Source of the DNA: Spirochaetae bacterium HGW-Spirochaetae-1
GTDB taxonomy: Bacteria; Spirochaetota; UBA4802; UBA5550
DNA: 64,000 nucleotides
Assembly: GCA_002839375.1 (NCBI GenBank)
Contig: PGXY01000007.1
Span: forward strand, 1 to 64,000
Reading direction: 5' to 3'
Shown: one piece after another, positions 44,954-53,847 of the stretch
Layout of the letters: every line of letters starts with the position of its first letter
How positions within the stretch are numbered: position 1 is the first letter of the stretch
Notes under the pieces: generated by a model
The model's input: only the letters and a program-made list of their open reading frames with translations
Told to the model about the DNA's origin: nothing
Database searches by the model: none
Program-made: the position numbers and the translations under genes

Positions 44954-46309
44954 TTACGATACTTTTTTAATGGCGATAAGGGTGATATCATCAACCTGCT
45001 CCCCCAGGAAGGAGACGGCCTCATTGAGTATGTTCGCAACAATATCACCGGCTTCCAGGGGCGCATTCTCTATCAGGGCATCCGTGAGTCTATCGTATCC
45101 GAACATTTCACCCGCTTCATTTTCAGCCTCGGAAATACCATCGGTAAAAAGAAGAATTACATCATCGTCATGTATCCCTATTGTATGATCGGCGAGAGTC
45201 CTCCTGATGTCACGCGTGAGACCAATCCATGTTCCCTCCGTTGGTATGACTTCCACCGTACCGCTGCCGGAACGGTAAACCATTATATCCTGGTGCTTCC
45301 CGGCCACGGTGATATATTTATCATCGAGCCTGATCGCCAGGAGCGTCATATACAGATCTGAACGCAGCCTTCTTATATTGCCGTGTATAACGCTGTTAAC
45401 TCGGGCCAGCACATCGGAGGGACCGAACCCGGCTGACCTGTTCACGATGGAACAAATACTCGTCTGCGTCATCATCATGATGAGTCCCGATTCGACGCCA
45501 TGACCCGACACATCTCCGATGGTCACCCAGTACTCACCATTGTCGGTCTCGATAATATCATAATAATCGCCCCCCACCTCTTCGGCCGGCAGCATGGATG
45601 CCGCGATTCGGTAAGAGCCTATCTGCTGTCGGTCCGGAAGGAGCGATGTCTGTATCTTCTTGGCTATTTCCATCTCTCCCCAAAGGGCGTCCCGGGCCAT
45701 TTTCAGCTCCGTGATGAGTGAAAATTCTTTCTTAATCAGGGCATGTTTCACATGGGTAATGATGACCGAGATGATCACCGTGCCGCTCATGAAATAAAGG
45801 TTACTCAGAAGGTTCGGTCCCGATGCCCGGTTCCCATACAGAAGGTTGACCAGAATGTAAATTGAAACGACAAGAATTCCCGTCATGGCGGAATGAATGG
45901 CTTCCCAGGGAAGAAAAAGAGAAACGGCTATAATAATGAGATTCAGTCCCGCGTAATACCGGGCATCGAAGCCTCCCAGGTCCGCGGTCATAAGAGAGAT
46001 ACTGAGCCCGACTACCAGTGCCGCCATATAACCATTGATATACGACCAGCGGCCTGGCCGTGACTTCCTGAGAATGGCGAACTGGATTACGGCGAACAGC
46101 GTTGCAGTGACACGGTACACAATGAATCTGAATAAAAGGTCTGGCGGCACAGTTATATAATCAAGCAGGAAAAACATGGGAACCAGGGTGAAAACAAGAG
46201 CATCCAGCACCTTCGACCAGTCATGTATTATACGGTACAAGTAGAGGTCAAAGGTCATGCCTTCCAGTTCGGTGCCGTCATTCAGCCATGCCGGCTGCGT
46301 TTTTATCAT
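44954..46309 (-). CDS. Membrane SpoIIE-type serine phosphatase
   Basis: Protein of 451 residues: about six membrane helices (30-195), a short linker helix, and a PP2C/SpoIIE domain (220-451) with intact EEVGGDYYD, GDVSGHG and DDITLIAIK. It lacks the DISM extracellular domain. It is the last gene of an operon with a STAS protein and an RsbW-like ATPase, making it the natural RsbU-like phosphatase for that STAS protein. AAAGGAG precedes the ATG, 15 bp after the methyltransferase stop. Confidence 0.9.
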   Translation of the reverse strand: MIKTQPAWLNDGTELEGMTFDLYLYRIIHDWSKVLDALVFTLVPMFFLLDYITVPPDLLFRFIVYRVTATLFAVIQFAILRKSRPGRWSYINGYMAALVVGLSISLMTADLGGFDARYYAGLNLIIIAVSLFLPWEAIHSAMTGILVVSIYILVNLLYGNRASGPNLLSNLYFMSGTVIISVIITHVKHALIKKEFSLITELKMARDALWGEMEIAKKIQTSLLPDRQQIGSYRIAASMLPAEEVGGDYYDIIETDNGEYWVTIGDVSGHGVESGLIMMMTQTSICSIVNRSAGFGPSDVLARVNSVIHGNIRRLRSDLYMTLLAIRLDDKYITVAGKHQDIMVYRSGSGTVEVIPTEGTWIGLTRDIRRTLADHTIGIHDDDVILLFTDGISEAENEAGEMFGYDRLTDALIENAPLEAGDIVANILNEAVSFLGEQVDDITLIAIKKVS

Positions 46310-46324
46310 ACAACTCCTTTCAGG

Positions 46325-47719
46325 CTACAGCGGTTTTTTCGCATTGAGAAATATCTGGCACTTGCTGTCCTCGAAAAAAACATTGATATCCACGGCATCG
46401 GTATCGCGCATCAGATGCCGGAAATCATCCTCGGTCCGGTAATACAGGACCCAATCGAGCCAGTATTCCATGAACCACCTGCTGGCATTGGAAACATGGT
46501 AATTCCCCACAAGTATCTGCCCGCCCGGCTCAAGCATCTGGTACATTTTTTCCAGGACGACCTTCGCCACGGGCGGTGTCAGGTAATCAAAGAGGCCCAT
46601 GGAATAGATAAAATTGAACTTGCCCCATTTTTTATCTATATCTTTTTCCCTCAGCATGGTCCTAACGGAATCCCTGATATAGGTCGCCTTCACCTGGTAA
46701 CCCAGGGTCTTTTCGATTTCACAGATTCCCTTAGTGGCCTCCTGCAGCGCCTCCTCGTCCTGGTCGAGAAGCGTGACTTCAAAATTTCGGATATCATCCT
46801 CGCAGAGAAAGAGGTCCTGTAATTCATAGGCCGGACCGCATGCCACAGACATGATGCGCAGGGGCTCTCCGGTACGCCGGCTGAAGTCATCCTGCACGTG
46901 ACGAAGAATCCGGGGAATCATAATCCGCCGGTTTCTCACCGACTGAGCCGCCGAAACCTCCACGCCGTACTTGTACATGAGTTTTGAAAAGGTCGTTTCC
47001 CCCACAAAGGCGTTATCGTATATCATCCTCATCATTTCCGAATCACCGGCATAGCCGCGGGGCTTGAGATTCGTCCTGGTCATGAATTCCGAACAGAGAA
47101 TCATGGGCCACAGGCTTTTCCGTAAATAAAATCCGTGCAGTTCGTGGTCTTCCCGGGTAAAGTCCCGTATGACATCAGCCAGCCTGTCCATGGAATCCTG
47201 GAGGAAGTGAAGAAATTTCCGTCCCTCCGTATCCAGAACGGTCTGGGTGACCGATTCCCTCACCTCGGTGGGCTCGTCGGCGATCTTTCTGTCCAGGTCA
47301 TCGAAGAAATGCTGGTACACGTTAAGATCAAAGATAAGATTGGATGTGTACCTGATGAAAAAATCCTTTATTTTTTCCTTCTGCGCCAGGACCAGGACAA
47401 GATTATTGTAATAGCTGTCAAAATTAACCAGTCTGCCGTCATTGAAAAAACCGTCAAAATCATATAGGTTCAGTATGAAAATAATCTTCCCCTTCCCGTC
47501 TTCCCTGCCCGTTCCCAGGAGAAACCTGCATGCGTCAAGGGAGTATTCCCTGCCTTCAGTTTGGATTATCAGTTTTTCGAACTGCTCGCCGTCCCTGACG
47601 GCCTGACCATCGTGGAGCAGAATGGAAAGAGAAAAACGCGATGAATATCCGACTTCTCCGGGTATCTCCCGGTTATTACCGCAGAGCCTGGCTTGGTATA
47701 TTTTCTGTCTGTCTTCCAT
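46325..47719 (-). CDS. SAM-dependent methyltransferase in the partner-switching operon
   Basis: Protein of about 464 residues. The C-terminal half has a class I methyltransferase fold: motif I is MSVACGPAYEL, followed by VTLLDQDEEAL and FIYSMGLFDYL. The middle is helical; the N-terminal 100 residues form an unrecognised beta-rich domain that could be PilZ-like but has no RxxxR. The layout recalls proteins annotated as PhcB-like (3-hydroxypalmitate methyl ester synthesis), from memory and without alignment. I chose the ATG at 47719, 4 bp after the STAS stop; a TTG at 47734 is also open. Neither has a clear ribosome binding site. Its place between the STAS and phosphatase genes is unusual. Confidence 0.75.
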   Translation of the reverse strand: MEDRQKIYQARLCGNNREIPGEVGYSSRFSLSILLHDGQAVRDGEQFEKLIIQTEGREYSLDACRFLLGTGREDGKGKIIFILNLYDFDGFFNDGRLVNFDSYYNNLVLVLAQKEKIKDFFIRYTSNLIFDLNVYQHFFDDLDRKIADEPTEVRESVTQTVLDTEGRKFLHFLQDSMDRLADVIRDFTREDHELHGFYLRKSLWPMILCSEFMTRTNLKPRGYAGDSEMMRMIYDNAFVGETTFSKLMYKYGVEVSAAQSVRNRRIMIPRILRHVQDDFSRRTGEPLRIMSVACGPAYELQDLFLCEDDIRNFEVTLLDQDEEALQEATKGICEIEKTLGYQVKATYIRDSVRTMLREKDIDKKWGKFNFIYSMGLFDYLTPPVAKVVLEKMYQMLEPGGQILVGNYHVSNASRWFMEYWLDWVLYYRTEDDFRHLMRDTDAVDINVFFEDSKCQIFLNAKKPL

Positions 47720-47723
47720 ACTT

Positions 47724-48095
47724 TTAATTACCAATTATTATTATATTATTGTCGCCTGTTTCAAACACTCGCAGGGCCGAAAAAGAAAGCTCCTGCCATT
47801 TTTTTCCCCTGCTGTAGAATATGGTGATCTTATTTTTGTTCTCCTTCCCCTTCTCCAGCATCTTCGCAACGGGAGTGACCGTGGAGGAATTCATGAACTC
47901 AAGCTGCTGGAAATCCATGATAATTTTTTTATTTTCTTTTAGTCCCCTTTCAAGAGCCTCGGAAAGGATGGGGTTGAGAAATATCCCCGGCTCGCGTTCC
48001 GTGCTTTTTCCTTTCCAGTAAATGCTGATATCATCGGTCCCGTCATGCACCTCAAGGCTGAGAGTCTTATTGCTGAACGATTCGGATTGTTTCAT
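47724..48095 (-). CDS. STAS-domain anti-anti-sigma-like protein
   Basis: Protein of 123 residues with one STAS domain. IMDFQQLEFMNSSTVTPV contains the loop with the Ser that RsbW-type kinases phosphorylate in SpoIIAA/RsbV. I chose the ATG at 48095 (GAGAGG upstream); the frame runs to 48188 but would overlap the upstream gene. It lies 16 bp after the RsbW-like gene. Together with the SpoIIE phosphatase it makes a complete partner switch. Confidence 0.85.
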   Translation of the reverse strand: MKQSESFSNKTLSLEVHDGTDDISIYWKGKSTEREPGIFLNPILSEALERGLKENKKIIMDFQQLEFMNSSTVTPVAKMLEKGKENKNKITIFYSRGKKWQELSFSALRVFETGDNNIIIIGN

Positions 48096-48111
48096 GATAT
48101 ACCTCTCACTC

Positions 48112-48597
48112 TCACAGGTGGTATACGGCGGAGACGGCAATGCTGTTATCGGCAGCGGCATAGAAATCCACGATGGACTGCCCCTCATAGGCGATTCTCG
48201 TAAGCCCCAACCCGCTCTCCCCGTCTTCGAAGGGTTTGACCGCTATTTGCTGAAGTCTCTCTATATAGGCTTCGAAGGGATTCTGGTAACCTCGAATCCA
48301 CTGGACCATTCTGTCGAGCTTCATAAGATTTTCATCCTCGCCGGAGCCGATGGGGTTTCTCACCTCCATGGTAATGATCCTGCCGGAAATCTCCACAGAA
48401 TAGAAAATATCATTTTGTCCATTGCTGAAAGTACCGTATTTAATGGCATTTTCAATAAGTTCCCCCGTAACCATGATAACGGCATCAACGGACTCGGGAG
48501 AAACACCGTTGGCTTCCAGCATTTTTCTTGTAATATCCCGGGCCGTTTCTATTTCGTCCCAGTCCGGTTTAATATGCTTTTCAAAATAGGTTTCCAT
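48112..48597 (-). CDS. RsbW/SpoIIAB-like ATP-binding protein
   Basis: Protein of 161 residues with a GHKL ATPase domain of the anti-sigma kinase type: N box ELIENAIKYG and glycine box ESGLGLTRI. It should phosphorylate the STAS protein encoded next and release its own target when STAS is unphosphorylated. No sigma factor gene is in the operon, so the target is open. The ATG at 48597 has AGGAG 7 nt upstream. A longer frame reaches 48669. Confidence 0.85.
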   Translation of the reverse strand: METYFEKHIKPDWDEIETARDITRKMLEANGVSPESVDAVIMVTGELIENAIKYGTFSNGQNDIFYSVEISGRIITMEVRNPIGSGEDENLMKLDRMVQWIRGYQNPFEAYIERLQQIAVKPFEDGESGLGLTRIAYEGQSIVDFYAAADNSIAVSAVYHL

Positions 48598-48665
48598 AAC
48601 CGACTCCTGAAAAAATATGACACTTTTTGTTTGAGATGTAATTCTATCCCATGCCGGAATAAAAG

Positions 48666-50486
48666 TCAAGTTAAACGACCATCGACGGGAAAACCGATAG
48701 TAAATATTGTCTTTTCTCCGCTTTCGTATGTCAGAGCGCCTTTCAGCTGCTGTGCCATCATATCCACGAGTTTGAGTCCCAGCGCCCCTTCCTTCTGCAC
48801 CGGAAAATCTTCCGGCAGACCCGGACCATTGTCGGCCACAGATAATTCAACACGGTCTTCCCGGACATGCAGAGCCACCTCTATTAAACCGTCTTCCATT
48901 CCGCCCCTGGCGTACTTAATGGCATTGGTGAGCAGTTCATTCAGTATCAAACCCAGGACCGAGGCCTTTTTCACATTCATGGTAACCTCATCCAGGATCA
49001 TGGAAACTCCCGTATGCTTACCATACACCTTCATCACGGACCCGCAGAGTCTGCCCAGGTAGATATCGGCGCGTATTTCCCGCACATTGCCCGACTCATA
49101 GAGCATGGAATAGAGGTCAGATAGGATTTTAATGCGTCCTTCAAGATTTTTCATGGCAGTTTCCACGGCGGGATTCCCCGAACGCGCTCCTTCAAGGATC
49201 GTCAGGGAACCAATCATGGTAAGGCTGTTTTTGACACGGTGCTGAAGCTCCCGAAGCAATGCCCTGTTTTCTTCCAGGGCATCAAAAAGAGCCTTTTCAT
49301 TTCTTTTTCTTTCGGTTATATCACGAACCAGAACAATGAAACGAGCGGTCGTTGTAGACGGATCCCCCATGATAGACGCAGACAACTCATACCAGGTTTC
49401 ACCTTTTGGAACATTGAGTTTATAAGCCGTACCGGAATGGCTCCCCTTTTCAAGGGTCTCACGGAACATTATATCAAGCAGCGGAATCATGTCCGGCGGC
49501 ATAACCTCATCAATTTTTTTCCCGATAAATTCATGGGGCTGCATATACAGTTCGTCCGTCTCGCGCGCATGAAATGCCAGGAACCGCCGGTCCATGTCCA
49601 GTTCAAACATAACATCCGGCAGGGCGCTTAAAACGGCTTTAAGATGTCCGTTTGCTTTTTCTTTTCCATTATCAGCATATTTCCGCTTGTTGATGGTATC
49701 TCTTTCCATCTTTTTCTTCTCGGTGATGTCCCGGACAAAGCCCAGGAGATAGGACTGTCCCGTCAGCGTGTCAATCTTTTTCCCAAAAGAGAGAAGGGCA
49801 TCGATGATAATGCCGTCCTTCCGACGATAACGGTTTTCGTAAGCTTTCCACTCCCCCCGTGCATGACTTACCTCATCAACCAGGACCGGTCTCCTGGCGG
49901 GATCTTCATATATCGCCTCGGCTATGGATGTCCCGTTTACCGTATCGATCAGGTCCTGCGGTGAATCATATTTAAGTATCTCCACCAGTGCCTGGTTCAC
50001 GTAAAAAAATTTGCCTTCCGGCGACGACTGGAACATGCCCAAAGGAACATTCTCCACGATGCTGCGGTACCGCTCTTCACTTTCCCTTAGTTTAAGGTGA
50101 GCCTCATGGAGCCTGAAGGCCATCCTGATTGAGGCCATGAGAATCGTCACACTGGAGTTCTTCAGCACATACCCATAAGAAGTTATTTTCTCCGTTTTCT
50201 CTACAACATCATGCTCCATATGCGACGAAACGAAAATGATGGGGATATCATGGTTTTTCAGAATAATTTCAGCGGCTTCGGTACCGTCAATTCCCTGCCC
50301 AAGATCAATATCCATAAGAATGAGATCAATGACCCCGGGATGCGTACTGACTTTTGCAACAGCCTCATGACCATCAAGGGCCTGGATGACATTGTACCCG
50401 TGGTCCATCAGCTGTTTTGATTCGAGCATCATGGTTGCGGCTTCATCTTCGACGAGTAGAATGGTTTTTTGATTTTCTTTACTCAA
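48666..50486 (-). CDS. Receiver-PAS-PAS histidine kinase (HisKA_2 type)
   Basis: Cytoplasmic kinase of 606 residues. An N-terminal receiver (1-125, Asp in LILMDIDLG) is followed by two PAS domains (about 140-260 and 280-400), a HisKA_2 domain with ELQHRVKNSLTMI and a HATPase with ADNGPGL. It begins with TTG, preceded by AGAGG 6 nt upstream. It heads the partner-switching operon, 68 bp before the RsbW-like gene, so it may feed an input into it. Receiver-first kinases are common in spirochetes and myxobacteria. Confidence 0.9.
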   Translation of the reverse strand: MSKENQKTILLVEDEAATMMLESKQLMDHGYNVIQALDGHEAVAKVSTHPGVIDLILMDIDLGQGIDGTEAAEIILKNHDIPIIFVSSHMEHDVVEKTEKITSYGYVLKNSSVTILMASIRMAFRLHEAHLKLRESEERYRSIVENVPLGMFQSSPEGKFFYVNQALVEILKYDSPQDLIDTVNGTSIAEAIYEDPARRPVLVDEVSHARGEWKAYENRYRRKDGIIIDALLSFGKKIDTLTGQSYLLGFVRDITEKKKMERDTINKRKYADNGKEKANGHLKAVLSALPDVMFELDMDRRFLAFHARETDELYMQPHEFIGKKIDEVMPPDMIPLLDIMFRETLEKGSHSGTAYKLNVPKGETWYELSASIMGDPSTTTARFIVLVRDITERKRNEKALFDALEENRALLRELQHRVKNSLTMIGSLTILEGARSGNPAVETAMKNLEGRIKILSDLYSMLYESGNVREIRADIYLGRLCGSVMKVYGKHTGVSMILDEVTMNVKKASVLGLILNELLTNAIKYARGGMEDGLIEVALHVREDRVELSVADNGPGLPEDFPVQKEGALGLKLVDMMAQQLKGALTYESGEKTIFTIGFPVDGRLT

Positions 50487-50741
50487 GGAAAACCTCTGGC
50501 TTTATTCAACAACAGTCTCAACATTTTCATGCCGACATGCATTCCGATCTGCCGGAAACGGAGTATAATCAATCCGGCATTGTACTCCCTGCAGAGGACT
50601 CTACCATGAAAAACCGTCCGTTTCAATAAAAAAAACTCCGGTACCGCCGGATTGTTTCCACACCCTGTTTCATTATGATCTTGACAAAATATCCCATCAT
50701 TGCGGTTAGTAACTATATATTAAAAATACAGAAGGCCTATT
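50487..50741. other. Intergenic region between divergent kinase and ribA
   Basis: 255 bp. It contains a minus-oriented terminator (50628-50651) and TTGACA at 50681-50686 as a possible -35 for ribA, without a clear -10. I saw no pattern of an FMN riboswitch upstream of ribA. Confidence 0.5.
50628..50651 (-). terminator. Minus-strand intrinsic terminator beyond ribA
   Basis: TCCGG (50637-50641) pairs with CCGGA (50647-50651) around a 5-nt loop. On the minus strand a run of eight U follows (50628-50635). No minus-strand gene ends nearby; the closest is the kinase ending at 51467, on the other side of ribA. Confidence 0.6.
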
Positions 50742-51446
50742 ATGAACGCTCCATCCTATGAAGAAATACTGCGCCAGGACATGGAGTCCCTGCGGAATTG
50801 CCCCCATGACATGAACTGCCAGGACTGCACTGAAGAACTGTGCGTGAAAATTGTATCAGTGGCAGACTTCCCCACCATGTTCGGACATTTTAAAATTGTG
50901 GGCTTTGTGAACAATAAAGATCAAAAAGACCATACAATAGTGCTGAAAGGTGATATCGGAAACGGTGACAATATTCTCACACGCATCCATTCGGCATGTC
51001 TCACCGGTGATGCCCTGGGAAGCCTCCGCTGCGACTGCGGCCCGCAGTTGCATTCAGCCCTTGATGCCATTGAAAAAGAAGGACAGGGAATCGTGCTGTA
51101 CCATATGGCCGAGGGACGCGGCATCGGCCTCGTCAACAAGCTCAGGGCCTACGCCCTGCAGGATACGGGCGTTGACACCTTTGACGCCAACACCCTGCTG
51201 GGTTTTCAGCCCGATGAGCGCGACTACCGCATCCCGGCGGAAATGTTGAAGAAAATCGGTGTCAGGAGCGTGCGGCTTCTTACGAACAATCCTGAAAAAG
51301 TCATGGAACTGGAAAAATACAACATCATGGTTTCCGAGAGAGTCCATCATGAGCTCCCTCCCCAGAAACATAACAGGGATTATCTGCGGACCAAGAAAGA
51401 CCGGTTTGGCCACATTCTCAGGCTGGATCACCTCTCAACGGACTGA
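50742..51446 (+). CDS. ribA: GTP cyclohydrolase II with Cys-rich N-terminal extension
   Basis: First enzyme of riboflavin synthesis: GTP to 2,5-diamino-6-ribosylamino-pyrimidinone phosphate and formate. It has 234 residues (E. coli 196). The zinc site is C86, C97, C99 in HSACLTGDALGSLRCDCG; YHMAEGRGIGLVNKLRAYAL and RLLTNNPEKV are also canonical. The extra 34 N-terminal residues carry four Cys (C20, C26, C29, C34; C-x5-C-x2-C-x4-C), not found in the E. coli enzyme. It is a stand-alone RibA without the RibB domain. AAGG lies 6-8 nt before the ATG. It is the only plus-strand gene between 44.9 and 63 kb. Confidence 0.93.
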   Translation: MNAPSYEEILRQDMESLRNCPHDMNCQDCTEELCVKIVSVADFPTMFGHFKIVGFVNNKDQKDHTIVLKGDIGNGDNILTRIHSACLTGDALGSLRCDCGPQLHSALDAIEKEGQGIVLYHMAEGRGIGLVNKLRAYALQDTGVDTFDANTLLGFQPDERDYRIPAEMLKKIGVRSVRLLTNNPEKVMELEKYNIMVSERVHHELPPQKHNRDYLRTKKDRFGHILRLDHLSTD

Positions 51447-51466
51447 CCTGAAACAGGGGGTAACGG

Positions 51467-53806
51467 TCACCCCAGTATCTCTCTTATTTTTTTGGACAGG
51501 TCAATTATATTAAAGGGTTTCGATATGAACGCACCGGCTCCGGCATCAAGGATTTTTTTAACCCGCCTGTCATTGGCAAAACCCGAGGCCAGGAGCACCT
51601 TCACCCCGGGGTTGATGCTTTTTAGTTTTTTAAACACTTCGGATCCCGACATGTTCGGCATGGACAGGTCAAGGAGCACGCCGCTGATCTCATGGTGCCT
51701 GTCCCTGAATGTTTCAAGACCGGCGACGGCTCCTTCGGCAACAATAACAGTATAACCCAACTGGGCCAGGAACTCCCTGGCAACATCGAGGATCGACGGT
51801 TCATCATCTATTACCAGGATGCAGCCCTCTCCCCTTAATGGTTTCGCGCTTTCCTGTTTTACAGCATTTTTTTTCGATCCCTTCAGTGTCAGTTCGGGCA
51901 GATAGACCGTAAAAATAGATCCGCTTCCCTTCTGTGACTCGACATCAATAAATCCCTGATGCGCCGTAATGATGCTGTACGTCATGGAAAGACCAAGGCC
52001 TGTTCCTGCGATGTGTTCCTTGGTAGTGAAAAAAGGCTCGAATATTTTTTTAATGGTCTCCGAGTCCATGCCAACGCCCGTATCGGCAACACTGATTATT
52101 ACATAGTTTATTTCTCCGTTTGCGCCGTTATGAGAATTAATAAAATCAGTCCCTGGTTTTATCCTGCCGGTTTTAACCGAGAGAACACCCCCTTCATCCT
52201 CTCCCTCTCCCCGCATTATAGTCATGGAATGAGATGCGTTGACACATATGTTCAGCAGGGCCTGTTCTATCTGCGTCCGGTCGGCATGAATATAGAGATG
52301 ATCTCCCGCAACGGGAAACTCAAGCGAAACGGATTTCGGGAAGCTGTTCTGGGCTATTCTTTGTATGTGCTCCAGCGACGACATGACATCCATGGGTACC
52401 GGGTTTTTCTCTTCACGTCTCGACATGACCAGGAGCTGCCGTATGATGTCCGTTGCCCGGACCGTGGATTTGAGTGCCGTATCCAGATACTTGCTGATTT
52501 TCTCCTCATTCTGAAGCTGCTCCTTTTCCAGGTATGATGCGATGATTTCCAGGCTGCCCCGCATGGCACCCAGAACATTATTAAAATCATGAGCCAGCCC
52601 TCCTGCCAGGGTTCCTATGGCCTCCATCTTCTGGGCCTGGGCAAGCTGTTTCTGCACCTCTTCTTTTTCTTTTTCACTCTTTTTCAGTTCGGTTATATCC
52701 CGGTTGGAGGCACGGCGCCCCAGGAATTGGCCGTCCTCTCCAAAAACGGCCTGGCATATATGACTTATCCATCGAACGCTTTCGTCCTTCGTTACAATAC
52801 GGAACTCGAGCTCATAGTCCCCGCAGGTCTGATCTCCGTGGCATCTATAATGATCATCCCACATTCCCCGGTCATCTTCATGTATGATATCCTTTATCAG
52901 CTGGGGTTTTGCCATGAATTCATCGGTAGAATAACCGGTGATACGCAGGGCAGCGGGACTCATATATACAATATCGCCCCCGGGATCGACCCACAGTTCC
53001 CAGTCATAGGTCCAGTCGATCATGGTCCTGAATTTTTCTTCATTCCGCTGAAGGGAAATCTCAAAATTTTTTCGTTCCGTGATGTCTCTCGTTATACAGA
53101 GAATTCCTTCAGGAACGGGAGTGACGCGCACTTCGCACCATCCCTTCCTGCCGTCTTCGAAATCAAATTCTGCCGTAATCATGTCGGGAATTCCCGAGTT
53201 CATGACGCTTTTAAAGGCTTCCCCAAAAGGTGTATTCTTATCCAGAGGAAAGAGGTCGACCAGCCTGTTCCCAAGAAGTTTTTCACGGGGTATTCCCATA
53301 AAGTGTACTGCCGCATCATTCACCATAGCGTATCGCCATTCGCGGTCAAGAACATATACGCTGTCGGGAATCGATTCCAGCAGTGTCAGGTAGCGTGTTC
53401 TCTGGCGCACGAGGTCCTGGCGCGACTCATGGAGCTTCAATGCCTGCCGCATGGATGTGATGAGTACGTCATCGCCGCTGTTTTTCACGACATAACCGCA
53501 GGAGGATATGGTATCAATTTTTTCCGAGATATCCCGGTCCATGTATCCTGAAAGGAAAAGCACGGGCAGTTCCCTAAAACTCAGTATCCTCTTCGCGGCC
53601 TCGATGCCATCCATTTCCGCTCCCAGCTCTATATCCATGAGCACCAGGTCGATTTGCGGTTCACTCCTGGCCAGGCCAACGGCATCCTCGCCGGTAAGAG
53701 CGAAAATAACCCTGTAGCCGTGCTGCTCCAGGATGCTTTTCAGCGAAAGCACCAATACGGCTTCATCATCAACCAGGAGGAGGGTCTTTACTGAAAAATC
53801 CGTCAT
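51467..53806 (-). CDS. Receiver-PAS-PAS-kinase-receiver hybrid
   Basis: Cytoplasmic hybrid kinase of 779 residues: receiver (1-125, LVLMDIELG), PAS (135-255), PAS (260-385), HisKA with GGLAHDFNNVL, HATPase with DTGVGM and GTGLGL, and a second receiver (660-779, VLLDLSMPNMSG). The kinase core and C-terminal receiver are closely similar to the gene just upstream (53848), pointing to tandem duplication. Good ribosome binding site (AAGAGGA). Likely cotranscribed with it, 41 bp apart. Confidence 0.92.
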   Translation of the reverse strand: MTDFSVKTLLLVDDEAVLVLSLKSILEQHGYRVIFALTGEDAVGLARSEPQIDLVLMDIELGAEMDGIEAAKRILSFRELPVLFLSGYMDRDISEKIDTISSCGYVVKNSGDDVLITSMRQALKLHESRQDLVRQRTRYLTLLESIPDSVYVLDREWRYAMVNDAAVHFMGIPREKLLGNRLVDLFPLDKNTPFGEAFKSVMNSGIPDMITAEFDFEDGRKGWCEVRVTPVPEGILCITRDITERKNFEISLQRNEEKFRTMIDWTYDWELWVDPGGDIVYMSPAALRITGYSTDEFMAKPQLIKDIIHEDDRGMWDDHYRCHGDQTCGDYELEFRIVTKDESVRWISHICQAVFGEDGQFLGRRASNRDITELKKSEKEKEEVQKQLAQAQKMEAIGTLAGGLAHDFNNVLGAMRGSLEIIASYLEKEQLQNEEKISKYLDTALKSTVRATDIIRQLLVMSRREEKNPVPMDVMSSLEHIQRIAQNSFPKSVSLEFPVAGDHLYIHADRTQIEQALLNICVNASHSMTIMRGEGEDEGGVLSVKTGRIKPGTDFINSHNGANGEINYVIISVADTGVGMDSETIKKIFEPFFTTKEHIAGTGLGLSMTYSIITAHQGFIDVESQKGSGSIFTVYLPELTLKGSKKNAVKQESAKPLRGEGCILVIDDEPSILDVAREFLAQLGYTVIVAEGAVAGLETFRDRHHEISGVLLDLSMPNMSGSEVFKKLKSINPGVKVLLASGFANDRRVKKILDAGAGAFISKPFNIIDLSKKIREILG

Positions 53807-53847
53807 GCGTCCTCTTTAGGGTAACCGTTATACAAATATCACCATGG

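Noticed and set aside
48022-49062. A 346-residue plus-strand frame opposite the RsbW-like and kinase genes
   Set aside because: It overlaps well-supported genes antisense and shows no protein family features.
50487-50741. FMN riboswitch upstream of ribA
   Set aside because: None of the conserved sequence blocks of that riboswitch was seen, and the region contains an unrelated terminator of the opposite strand.
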